Assembly: GCF_051622035.1 (NCBI RefSeq)
Contig: NC_135356.1
Span: 1-64,000 of the forward strand
Source of the DNA: Arctopsyche grandis
Taxonomy: Eukaryota; Arthropoda; Insecta; Trichoptera; Hydropsychidae
Reading direction: 5' to 3'
DNA: 64,000 nt
Position numbers and translations under genes: made by a program. Below, piece after piece: positions 52,501 to 64,000 of the stretch (positions are counted from its first letter, which is position 1; every line of letters begins with the position of its first letter). A model generated the notes under the pieces. That model was not told the DNA's origin, did no database searches, and was given only the letters and a program-made list of their open reading frames with translations.

Positions 52501-55500
52501 TGCTTACCTCACAATACCGAACCCAACCTAACCTAACCATCACCGAAGTCAGAGAATTCGACATTTCCAAAATATCCACAAAAAGTTCTGATCCTCTCAA
52601 ACCTCACCCATCTGAACCTAACCATCACCGAAATCAATCTTGGACATTGCCAAAATATCCACAAAACGTGCTTACCTCACAATATTTAACACAACCTTAC
52701 ATAACCATCACCGAAGTCAAAGAATTCGACATTTCCAAAATATCCACAAAAAGTTCTTATCCTACCAAATCTCACCCATCTGAACCTAACCATCACCGAA
52801 ATCAAAGAATTGGACATTGCTTAAATATCCACAAAACGTGCTTACCTCACAATACCTAACTTAACCTAACCTTACCATCACCGAAGTCAGAGAATTCGAC
52901 ATTGCCAAAATATCCACAAAAAGTTCATATCCTACCAAACCTCACCCATCTGACCCTAACCGTCACCGAAATCAAAGAATTGGACATTGCCAAAATATCC
53001 ACAAAACAAGCTTACCTCACCATACCTAACCCAACATAACCTTACCATCACCGAAGTCAAAGAATTCGATATTGCCAAAATATCCACAAAAAGTTCTGAT
53101 CCTACCAAACCTCACCCATCTGAACCTAACCATCACCGAAATCAAAGGTTTGGACATTGCCAAAATATCCACAAAACGTGCTTACCTCACAATACCTAGC
53201 ACAACCTTACATTACCATCACCGAAGTCAAAGAATTCGACATTTCCAAAATATCCACAAAAAGTTCTTATCCTACCAAATCTCACCCATCTGAACCTAAC
53301 CATCACCGAAATCAAAGAATTGGACATTGCCAAAATATCCACAAAACGTATTTACCTCACAATACCTAACCCAACCTAACATAGCCATCACCGAAGTCAG
53401 AGAATTCGACATTGCCAAAATCTCCACAAAAAGTTCATATCCTACCAAACCTCACCCATCTGAACCTAACCGTCACTGAAATCAAAGAATTGGACATCGC
53501 CAAAATATCCACAAAACGTGCTTACCTCACAATACCTAACCCAAGCTAACATAACCATCACCGAAGTCAGAGAATTCGACATTGCCAAAATATCCACAAA
53601 AAGTTCTTATCCTACCAAACCTCACCCATCTGAACCTAACCATCACCGAAATCAAAAATTTAGACATTGCCAAAATATCCACAAAACGTGCTTACCTTAC
53701 AATACCTAACCCAACCTAACCTAACCATCACTGAAGTCAGAGAATTCGAAATTGCCAAAATATCCACAAAAAATTCTTATCCTACCAAACCTCACCCATC
53801 TGAACCTTACCATCACAAAAATCAATGAATTCGACATTGCCAAAATATCCACAAAAAGATCATACCCCACCAAACCTCACCCATCTGAACCTAACCAACA
53901 CCGAAATATAAGAATTGGACACTGCTATAATATCCACAAAACGTGCTTACCTCACAATACCTCACCCATCTGAACCTAACCATCACCGAAATCAAAGAAT
54001 TAGACATTGCCAAAATTTCCACAAAACGTGCTTACCTCACAATACCTAACCCAACCTAACCGAACCATCACCGAAGTCAGAGAATTCGACATTTTAAAAA
54101 TATCCACAAAAAGTTCTTATCCTACCAAACCTCGACCATCTAAACCTTACCATCATAAAAATCAAAGAATTAGACATTGCCAAAATATCCACAAAACGTG
54201 CTTACCTCACAATACCTAACCCAACCTACCCTAACCATCACCGAATTCAGAGAATTCGACATTGCCAAAATATCCACAAAAAGTTCTTATCCTACCAAAC
54301 CTCACCCATCTGAACCTTACCATCACAAAAATCAAAGAATTAGACATTGCCAAAATTTCCACAAAACGTGCTTACCTCACAATACCTAACCCAACCTAAC
54401 CGAACCATCACCGAAGTCAGAGAATTCGACATTTCCAAAATATCCACAAAAAGTTCGTATCCTACCAAACCTCACCCATCTGAACCTAACCATCACCGAA
54501 ATCAAAGAATTGGATATTGCCAAAATATCCACAAAACGTGCTTCCCTCACAATACCTAACCCAACCTAACATAACCATCACCGAAGTCAGAGAATTCAAC
54601 ATTGCCAAAATATCCACAAAAAGTTCTTATCCTACCAAACCTTACCCATCTGAACCTAACCATCATCGAAATCAAAGAATTGGAAATTGCCAAAATATCC
54701 ACAAAACGTGCTTACCTCACAATACCTAACCCAACTTAACCTTACCATCACCGAAGTCAAAGAATTCGACATTGCCAAAATATCCACAAAAAGTTCTTAT
54801 CCTACCAAACCTCACCCATCTGAACCTTACCATCACAAAAATCATAGAATTGGACATTGCCAAAATATCCAAAAAACGTGCTTACCTCACCATACCGAAC
54901 CCAACCTAACCTAACCATCACCGAAGTCAGAGAATTCGACATTGCCAAAATATCCACAAAAAGTTCGTATCCTACCAAACCTCACCCATCTGAACCTAAC
55001 CATCACCGAAATTAAAGAATTGGACATTGCCAAAATATCCACAAAACGTGCTTCCCTCACAATACCTAACGCAACCTAACCTAACCATCACCGAAGTCAG
55101 AGAATTCAACATTGCCAAAATATCCACAAAAAGTTCTTATCCTACCAAACCTTACCCATCTGAACCTAACCATCATCGAAATCAAAGAATTGGACATTGC
55201 CAAAATATCCACAAAACGTGCTTACCTAACTATACCTAATCCAACCTAACCTTACCATCACCGAAGTCAAAGAATTCGACATTGCCAAAATATCCATAAA
55301 AAATTCTGATCCTACCAAACCTCACCCATCTGAACCTAACCATCATCGAAATCAAAGAATTGGACATTGCCAAAATATCCACAAAACGTGTTTACCTCAC
55401 CATACCGAACCCAACCTAACCTCACCATCACCAAAGTCAGAGAATTCGACATTGCCAAAATATCTTCAAAAAGATCATATCCTACCAAACCTCACCTATC

Positions 55501-57582
55501 TGAACCTAACCATCACCGAAATCAAAGAATTGGACATTGCCAAAATATCCACAAAACGTGCTTACCTCACAATAACTAACCCAACCTAACATAACCATCA
55601 CCGAAGTCAAAGATTTCGACATTTCCAAAATATCCACAAAAAGTTCTTATCCTACCAAATCTCACCCATCTGAACCTAACCATCACCGAAATCAATGAAT
55701 TGGACATTGCCAAAATATCCACAAAATGTGCTTACCTCACAATACCTAACTCAACCTAACCTAACCATCCTCTAAGTCAGAGAATTCGACATTGCCAAAA
55801 TATCCACAAAAAGTTCTTATCCTACCAAACCTCACCCATCTGAACCTAACCATCACCGAAATCAAAGAATTGGACATTGCTAAAATATCCACAAAAATTT
55901 CATATCCTAAAAAAACCTCACCCATCTGAACCTTACCGTCACTGAAATCAAAGAATTGGACATTGCCAAAATATTCATAAAACGTGCTTACCTCACCATA
56001 CCTTACTTAACCTAACCTAACCATCACCGAAGTCAAAGAATTCGACATTGCCAAAATATCCACAAAAAGTTCTTATCCTACCAAACCTCACCCATCTGAA
56101 CCTTACCATCACAAAAATCATAGAAATGGACATTGCCAAAATTTCCACAAAACGTGCTTACCTCACAATACCTACCCCAACCTAACATAACCATCACCGA
56201 AGTCAGAGAATTCGACATTGCCAAAATATCCACAAAAAGTTCTTATCTTTCCAAACCTCACCCATCTGAACCTAACCATCACCGAAATCAAAGAATTGGA
56301 CATTGCCAAAATATCCACAAAAATTTCATATCCTAAAAAAACCTCACCCATCTGAACCTTACCATCACCGAAGTCAAAGAATTCGACATTGCCAAAATAT
56401 CCACAAAAAGTTCTTATCCTACCAAACCTCACCCATCTGAACCTTACCATCACAAAAATCATAGAATTGGACATTGCCAAAATATCCAAAAAACGTGCTT
56501 ACCTCACCATACCGAACCCAACCTAACCTAACCATCACCAAAGTCAGAGAATTCGACATTGCCAAAATATCCACAAAAAGTTCTTATCTTTCCAAACCTC
56601 ACCCATCTGAACCTAACCATCACCGAAATCAAAGAATTGGACATTGCCAAAATATCCACAAAAATTTCATATCCTAAAAAAACCTCACCCATCTGAACCT
56701 TACCATCACCGAAGTCAAAGAATTCGACATTGCCAAAATATCCACAAAAAGTTCTTATCCTACCAAACCTCACCCATCTGAACCTTACCATCACAAAAAT
56801 CATAGAATTGGACATTGCCAAAATATCCAAAAAACGTGCTTACCTCACCATACCGAACCCAACCTAACCTAACCATCACCAAAGTCAGAGAATTCGACAT
56901 TGCCAAAATATCCACAAAAAGTTCTTATCCTACCAAACCTCACCCATCTGAACCTAACCATCACCGAAATCAAAGAATTGGACATTGCCAAAATATCCAC
57001 AAAATTTGCTTACCTAAAAATACCTAACCCAACCTAACCTAATCCTCACCGAAGTCAAAGAATTCGACATTGCCAAAATATCCACATAAAATTCTTATCC
57101 TACCAAACCTCACCCATCTGAACCTAACCATCACCGAAATCAATGAATTGGACATTGCCAAAATATCCACAAAACGTGCTTACCTCACTATACCTAATCC
57201 AACCTAACCTTACCATCACCGAAGTCAAAGAATTCGACATTGCCAAAATATCCATAAAAAGTTCTGATTCTACCAAGCCTCACCCATCTGAACCTAACCA
57301 TCACCGAAATCAAAGAATTGGACATTGCCAAAATATCCACAAAACGTGCTTACCTCACAATACCTAACCCAACCTAACCTAACCATCACCGAAGTCAGAG
57401 AATTCGACATTGCCAAAATATCCACAAAAAGTTCATACCCCACCAAACCTCACCCATCTGAACCTAACCAACACCGAAATCAAAGAATTCGACAATGCCA
57501 AAATATCCACAAAACGTTCTTACCCCACCAAACCTAACCCAACTGAACCTAACCATCACCGAAATCAAAGAATTGGACATTG
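49529..57582. repeat. Subtelomeric satellite block 3 (expanded)
   Basis: About 8.05 kb, 2,888 bp longer than block 2. Its right part (about 52590-57582) matches all but the first few hundred bases of block 2 at an offset of 20,147 bp. Its left part (49529 to about 52550) is a second copy of the block-2 left part, with an extra 170-bp unit near 50490-50660 and a further 340-bp tandem repeat (51459-51798 against 51799-52138). The 168-bp short unit occurs twice (near 49750 and 52637), so the extra 2,888 bp equals 16 units of 170 plus one of 168. This is direct evidence of unequal exchange or slippage in whole dimers. Confidence 0.92.
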
Positions 57583-58692
57583 AGAAGAGCAATAATAATT
57601 GGACAAGAGCAATAATATGCATTCAATTATGCCACGAATCTGGACAAAACATTCCATATTTGAGTATTCAGATCGAAATCCTTCTTCCACAGAAGTAATT
57701 GCACTCCAAAATGTTTAGAAGGAGACAAAAGTGATACTCTGTTATCGTTGGTAAACGAAATTCATCACCAGGAGCATACTTTGCGTTCAATTTTGCCATG
57801 ACTTTGGCCAAAACTTTCTTTATTTAAGTTTTCAGATTAGAAACCTTCTTCGACAGAAGTATTTGCACTCCAAAATGTTTAGACGGAGACAAAAGTGATT
57901 CTCTTTTATCGTTGGTAAACGAAATTCATCGCAAGAGCAATAATATGCATTCAATTATGCCACGATTCTAGACAAAACATTCCTTATTTGAGTATTCAGA
58001 TCGAAATCCTTCTTCCACAGAAGTAATTGCACTCCAAAATGTTTAGACGAAGACAAAAGTGATTCTCTTTTATCGTTGGTAAACGAAATTCATAACCAGG
58101 AGCATACTTTGCGTTCAATTTTGCCACGACTTGGGCCAAAACTTTCCCTATTTAAGTTTTCAGATTAGAGACCTTCTTCGGCAGAAGTATTTGCACTCCA
58201 AAATGTTTAGACGGAGACAAAAGTGATTCTCTTTTATCGTTGGTAAACGAAATTCATCGCAAGAGCAATAATATGCATTCACTTATGCCACGATTCGGGA
58301 CATAACATTCCTTATTTGAGTATTCAGATCGAAATCCTTCTTCCACAGAAGTAATTGCACTCCAAAATGTTTAGACGGAGACAAAAGTGATACTCTTTTA
58401 TCGTTGGTAAACGAAAATCATCACTTTCCTTATTTAAGTTTTCAGATAAAAACCTTCTTCTGCAGAAGTATTTGCACTCTAAAATGTGTCGACGGAGACC
58501 AAAGTGATACTTTTTTATCGTTGGTAAACGAAATTCATCGCAAGGGCTATAATATGCTTTAAATTATGCCATGACTAAGGCCAAAACTTTCCTTATTTAA
58601 GTTTTCACATTAAAAACCTTCTTCGCCAGAGGTACTTGCACTCTAACATGGGTCGACAGAGACAAAAGTGATACTTTTTTATAGTTGGTAAA
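57583..58692 (+). repeat. Tandem array of ~164-bp repeat, left arm (copy 3)
   Basis: Same array as at 20181-21290, with one change private to this copy at 58170 (G against A). Confidence 0.85.
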
Positions 58693-59857
58693 CGAAATAA
58701 ACTAAATGAACACTGCTAAATAATGGAAACTCAAAGTTTCGACTACCGAGGTGCAATGTGAAAGAATCCCGTCACATAATCAATGAGCCAAATGTTACGA
58801 TGCTTTAAAATGGCTTTTTTATGTATATTCAAAAGTATACTTCGGTTATCAAACAGGTCAAATTGTGATTAATAAACAGCGGCTTGCATAATAGTGATAT
58901 TTTCATAAGCGCTCGTATCAGGTAAGAGACTGTGTTACATATTTTACAATATTACATTATTAATTGGTTGTATTGAAACATGTTTTAATATTTAAAATAT
59001 ATTTTATTTGTAATACACGCGCTGGCGATACAAAATTCGAAACATGAGCAGTTTACAATTACATAGGTGGCTTACAATAACATCATTAATTTTGTGATGT
59101 GATTCTGTGTAAGCTTTATTCATCACTTACACCAATTGAAAATGATAAATAAACGAGTGGCATGACTGACCGGAAGAAGACACTTAATGAATAACGAGCA
59201 CAAGAAGAAAATAATATCATACATAATGCATATACAATACACACATACATATATGCAAACCTACATATTATGTTTAAGAAAATCCTTATACACATACGTA
59301 TTTATAACGAAAAATCAAAAAAATATTATACATATCAACTTAAATTGTACATAAAAACATTACTATAATACGTAAAAGAAATTAATCTGCAGTGATTAAT
59401 ACTTTTCACGAAACTATCCTTCCTTATTTCTAAGTACTAGTGCCGCAGGAGTTCATGTTAGTATCTCCTGTAGTCCAAGTGCTTATCAATAGGAATTGGA
59501 TGCTCTCATCAGAAGATCTAGAAATTTAAACATATCTAATAAAATTTGAATATAATTAATTATTATAAAAAATTTACTAATACTAAGATAAACTTGTGAG
59601 ATTACTAATTTCTTAAATATTTCAAAATATAATTAAAACATAGTCATAGCCATTGTATACAATGAAACGAATAAATGATAAAAAAAAAACAGTAATTTGT
59701 TCTCATTATTATCTTTTTTAATCCATTTCAGAAATTCTAAGATCAAATTAAGACTTTGTAAGAAGTAAAGGATAACAGACAGGCAAGGTCATAAAAATAT
59801 ACATATTTAATGAGAAATTTGAAGTTACGTAAGAAACAATACATGTACGTATATGTA
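58693..59857. other. A+T-rich stretch without recognisable genes (copy 3)
   Basis: Counterpart of 21291-22455; no supported feature seen. Confidence 0.45.
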
Positions 59858-60143
59858 GTGTTGGGATTGAACGAAAGGCTGATGTATGGGCTATGGCTGA
59901 GAAAGGGTATGTTACGACCGATTGTAGAGAGGGGATGGAAAAGTGGCAGAGGGCGCGAAAGGACCGCTATTTTACAGTTAGTAGAAGTTAACCTTCCACT
60001 GGGGGCGGTTGGTCGTTAAACCACCGCGTGGTGTCGTTTTAATAAACAACATGACTGAAAACGCACGTGTTTGATCTTCAATTCCACCGCCACATCCCAT
60101 CGTGGTCCTGAATAGCGTCATCTATTCAGGAATTCCACCCACA
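59858..60143 (+). mobile_element. Possible solo LTR, retroelement fossil (copy 3)
   Basis: Counterpart of 22456-22741, with the same ends and flanking words. Confidence 0.4.
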
Positions 60144-60645
60144 TATATGTACGTCATATAAATATATATTATGTAAACAGGGTTGGATGTCCCGATTTAG
60201 TAACTGTAATCCTGCGTCTCGATTTGCAAAGAAAATTTTTAAATGGAACTCAAGAGAGACATTAACTTTATTAACTCACTATGGACCGTAAAGACATCCG
60301 CTGTATTATTAATTTATTAACTTCATTCAAAGGCTATCAATACAGCGTATGTTTTTAAATCCTTCACACTTCATACAAAAAAATATTATTTAATAGGTTT
60401 AGTTTCAATATTCCAATCATAGATTATCCAATCATAGATATACCAGCATATATTTTTTCCAAAATATCGATAAATAAATTTAAAAAAAAATTATATTTCT
60501 ATAGTTAAAGCTTGATTATTTTACCAAAGAATTTATCGATATTCCAAAATTCAAAAAAGATTTCAAATCCTCAGATATTGAAATGATTTTTTTTCTCGCG
60601 TAGCATACATATCAATGATCTAAAATATATCGTTTATTACGTTAA

Positions 60646-61192
60646 CCCTTGAATGCTGACCAACGCCGATCGGCGTTATGCCAACAAGCCCATCAGCCTG
60701 AAATATGACTATCGGCGTTGTTTTTTTGAGTATGTTAAAAATAAACAAGAATACTACCCGCTAAGCCTTTCCAGGTTGCATTGAAAAAATAAATGCATTG
60801 AACATGGGTCGTGTAATCTGTGTCAATGTTTATAAAGACTTGGTTGACACTGGAATTTCTGAATTTATAACCATAACAGAATTTCTCGATGGAAATCCCT
60901 AACTGCTGAGTATTTTAGATTGTGGCTTGGCATTTAAATTGTGAGCATTACATTTTAACAACAATGAAGAAGATGGAACTAGTTTTGGAAAAATACATTC
61001 ATTAATAGACTTCTTTTGTTTATTTTATATTGTTGCAAGATGTATTAGAGTCTAAACACACCTTTACAAAACTCGAAATCGTCGGCGAGAGTTATCTAGG
61101 GTTTTTATACGTGCTTTCTATTGGATTTCTAAATAATTCTAATTTTCAGCGTGGTGGGCTTTAAAAAAAAAAGACGTCAGCACTCAAAAGGT
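60646..61192. mobile_element. piggyBac-like MITE (copy 3)
   Basis: Counterpart of 23244-23790, flanked by TTAA on both sides. Confidence 0.8.
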
Positions 61193-62226
61193 TTAAGTAT
61201 ATAAATTTTATACAAAATTGAATACAACAATCACCACAGTTTGAGAAATATTGATCTGATAATTTATACGGTCAAAGACAACTGTAAAGATGGTGTTGTA
61301 AATGAGTTAATATAATTGCAGTTTTTGAATGCTTAGTAAGAAAAAATGGAAACAATGAGAGTTTTAAAGTGGCGTATACGATGGCATACATAGTTCTGGG
61401 AATCCCTTGGATTTATTGGAAGAAATACAAAAATTAAATTTATGAATAGAGATAGACAAGACCAAATGATCGACTAACGAAAAATCGGTAAAACATTTTA
61501 AAAGTAATTAAAAAGTAACCAATTTTTATAAAATAACATCTTATAATTATTTGATTCCCTACTCAAATGCAGCATTAGTACGAATTTTTAGTTTTGACGA
61601 CGGCTTTGCAGAAAGAATGTAATCGTCCGTTGCTGAATACCTTGGAGTTGATAGAAAAATAAAATTCTAATATATCATGCAGTTTCGCGAATTTTTAAAG
61701 ACTTGAAATGAACATGCAGAAAATATTTTGAAAAATGAAACTGGAATTGAAAAATATTCAAAAGATTTGTGATATTTTTTATGGTTTGTGCTGTTTTATA
61801 ATAAAAAAAAAATGTTATTGAAAGTTAACATTAAATATTATAGTATATTGAAAAAAATATATTTTAATAAAATTCAGGTATGCTTTTTTTGAAAATCTGG
61901 CAACCTTTATGTAAATGTTTGTATGTAAAAAAATTACATATCTTAGAAATGTATATAGTTTTAGCGTTCTAAATAAATTATAACATGCTGGAGTTATAAA
62001 CGCTCGTCGTCTGTAGAATTTCATAGGTTTTTAATATGAAATTCAGTTACATATTTACGCCCACCCATTCAATGTAGTATTTCTAGGTATAAAATTTAGT
62101 TGAAAATAAAATAGGTCAATTTCAAATCGATTCCAAGTGTATAAAAAGATAATGCAATTTGTTATTGTATTATGGAAAATATTCCATATGAGATTCAAAC
62201 AAAATCAAAATAATAATTTCTTTAAA

Positions 62227-63216
62227 TTAATTAATTTCAATAACACCATCATCCAAATCTATTTTAATATTAGGAAGATTCAAAACTTTCGTTGTCGTTG
62301 TAGTTTTAGTGATCTCCGTAGTAGTTTCAACTGAACTATCTTGAACTGTGACACATTTTTTCAAAACTTTCATACTACTACTACTTTCAGTCTCATTTTT
62401 TCTTTTGGCCGATACATCGGTATTTTGTACACAGTTTGCAAACGATTCCTCACTATCCGTTAGGTCGATAACATTTTTTCCTTTTCTTTCTTCAACAACT
62501 TTTGGAGATTCATTATTTTTGTCTGAATTAGTCGTCGACTCGTTCATGCCATTTTTGCTGGAGGCGCGCTGTTTTGAATTCTTAGATTCTTGAACGGTGA
62601 TGCACGGAATTAAATTTTTACAACTTGAAAGCCCCCTGATTACGCATGGCTTCATTGCCTCATAGTGTTCCTCTTTAAGTGTTATATCATTATTAACCGG
62701 CGATATTTCGAAAGGATCAACGCTGATAATCTCAAAACACTCCTTGATTTCTGTATCAAATATTTTCTCAATGTATACCCGTTTTCGTGATGCACATTTA
62801 TTTTTACTTTTCAGTAGCAAAATGTATGGTACTCGGTTTTCCGCATTTGTTTGGTTGTCAAGAACAAAAACCTCTTCCTGAAAATATAAATATTACAATA
62901 AATTAATATGTAGTACATTGTAGATAGTCAGTTCAAGTTCAAGGTTAATTAATACACAAAAAAAATTACTTTAGGTGTTATGGGTACCGCATCGTCTTCA
63001 TTCACAGGTTTTATTTCATTATCACATTTGACTATCATTTGATTTTTTAGCTCACAAATATCATAATTCAAACGCACGAATTTCATGTTAAGATTTTCAA
63101 TATGAAGTAAAATATTTTTTCTAGACATACTCAATACTTGTCGTTGTATTTTGATATTCTCTATCTCGTATTTAAGCTTTTCACACTTCAACCGAAGAAT
63201 AGAAGTATAACTATTT
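62227..63216 (-). CDS. Unrecognised coiled-coil / SUMO-interaction-like gene, last two exons (copy 3, partial)
   Basis: Exons 63216-62970 and 62877-62227 encode the same 298 visible residues as the other copies, with identical splice sites. The 5' end is again not visible. Confidence 0.58.
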
Positions 63217-63525
63217 CTGAAAACAAAAAATATATATATAAAAATAAAATAAAATTGTAATGTATTATTAACAAAATCATCAAACGATATCGGTTTAAGG
63301 ATTTTGGAATATAAATAGCCCTGCCAGGCGTTTCAGTATTCCGGGCTTGTCCCGGCGTCCCGAAAAGAACTTTGGGACACCCAAAAATCCCGGTTTTAGA
63401 TCAATTGCTTGCTGATCATGACAACTCTCATTGTTTAGAAATACCGAGTCCCCTCAGTTATGAAGTGAAATCATAAATCATTAATCGAAACGTATAGGAT
63501 GTTACTAGTATGCTGCTACTAGATC

Positions 63526-64000
63526 AGTGGTTCTTAACCTTATTGGAGGTACTGAACCCCACCAGTTTCATATGCGTATTCACCGAACCCCTCTTAATTG
63601 GAATAATAAAATATGATTTTTTTCAAATTCAAAACATAGGTATATATTTTACTGGTGCACAAAATGAACCGTGCATCAACATCACTGTGTTCAAAGAACA
63701 AAACCATTAAAACATGATTTTCACACAAAAACATAATAATGAATATTTACTGCAAATCAGTATGGCTTCTGCTGTTGCCTTTCAGAGACTAGTTCAGAAA
63801 TGCGCGGCTTCACATTGGCAAGTGCCACTCTCATGTTATTTTCGCAACAAAGTCTGTTCCTTTTATTCGTTTTTATGTCCAGCATCCTCGAAAAGGATTG
63901 CTCGCAAAGATATGTAGTAACAAACGGTATGAAAATCTCCAGAGCTTTCTTAGCAATAACAGGGTACGTTGCCATTTGTTGACACCAAAAATTTTGAGAA
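63526..64000 (-). mobile_element. hAT transposon 3' remnant (copy 3, cut by window end)
   Basis: Counterpart of 26124-26598: CAGTGGTTCTTAACC end and most of the dimerisation-domain codons, ending at the window edge. Confidence 0.82.

Larger units (their letters stand above)
57583..64000. repeat. Cassette copy 3 (cut by the window end)
   Basis: A direct copy of 20181-26598 at an offset of 37,402 bp. It contains the left 164-bp array, LTR-like segment, MITE, minus-strand gene exons and most of the hAT remnant. The Kelch gene of this copy would lie beyond the window. Confidence 0.93.

Noticed and set aside
20181-64000. tRNA, rRNA or other structured RNA genes
   Set aside because: No cloverleaf with A and B boxes and no ribosomal sequence was recognised on either strand.

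Overview
The window is the end of a chromosome from an arthropod, most likely an insect. It opens with 3,645 bases of pure (TAACC)n, which is the C-rich strand of the TTAGG telomere repeat. TTAGG telomeres, short introns with GT/AG ends, high A+T content, dense TATGTACATACATA-type microsatellites, and hAT, piggyBac-like and Ty3/gypsy debris all fit an insect. The order cannot be fixed from sequence alone; TTAGG argues against Diptera.

Layout: (1) telomere, 1-3645; (2) satellite block 1, 3646-20180, built from 85-bp monomers paired into a 170-bp dimer; (3) a 12.1-kb non-satellite cassette, 20181-32269; (4) satellite block 2, 32270-37435; (5) a second cassette, 37436-49528; (6) satellite block 3, 49529-57582; (7) the first half of a third cassette, 57583 to the window end. 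The cassettes are direct, nearly identical copies, offset by 17,255-17,259 bp and then 20,147 bp. By eye I found only a handful of substitutions and one 4-bp microsatellite change among them. The subtelomere is therefore a tandem array of composite units (satellite plus cassette) whose satellite parts vary in length by whole 170-bp steps.

Each complete cassette holds, left to right: an array of about 164-bp tandem repeats; an A+T-rich stretch with an LTR-like segment and a piggyBac-like MITE; the last two exons of an unrecognised minus-strand gene (coiled-coil-like segment plus a SUMO-interaction-like motif); the 3' end of a hAT transposon; a CATA/CACA microsatellite; a broken Ty3/gypsy integrase piece; a G+C-rich low-complexity patch; an inverted array of the same 164-bp repeat; and a ten-exon minus-strand BTB-BACK-Kelch gene. 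With the splice sites I chose, the Kelch gene reads in frame for 583 residues, and its two copies look identical in coding sequence. Its start codon lies only about 45 bp from the satellite, so any promoter or 5' exon lies in or beyond the satellite.

The Kelch gene (probable CUL3 ubiquitin-ligase adaptor) is the only clearly complete protein gene. Nothing suggests an operon or pathway. The main interest is structural: a telomere joined to a satellite that carries telomere-like motifs, and a recent gene-bearing subtelomeric amplification.
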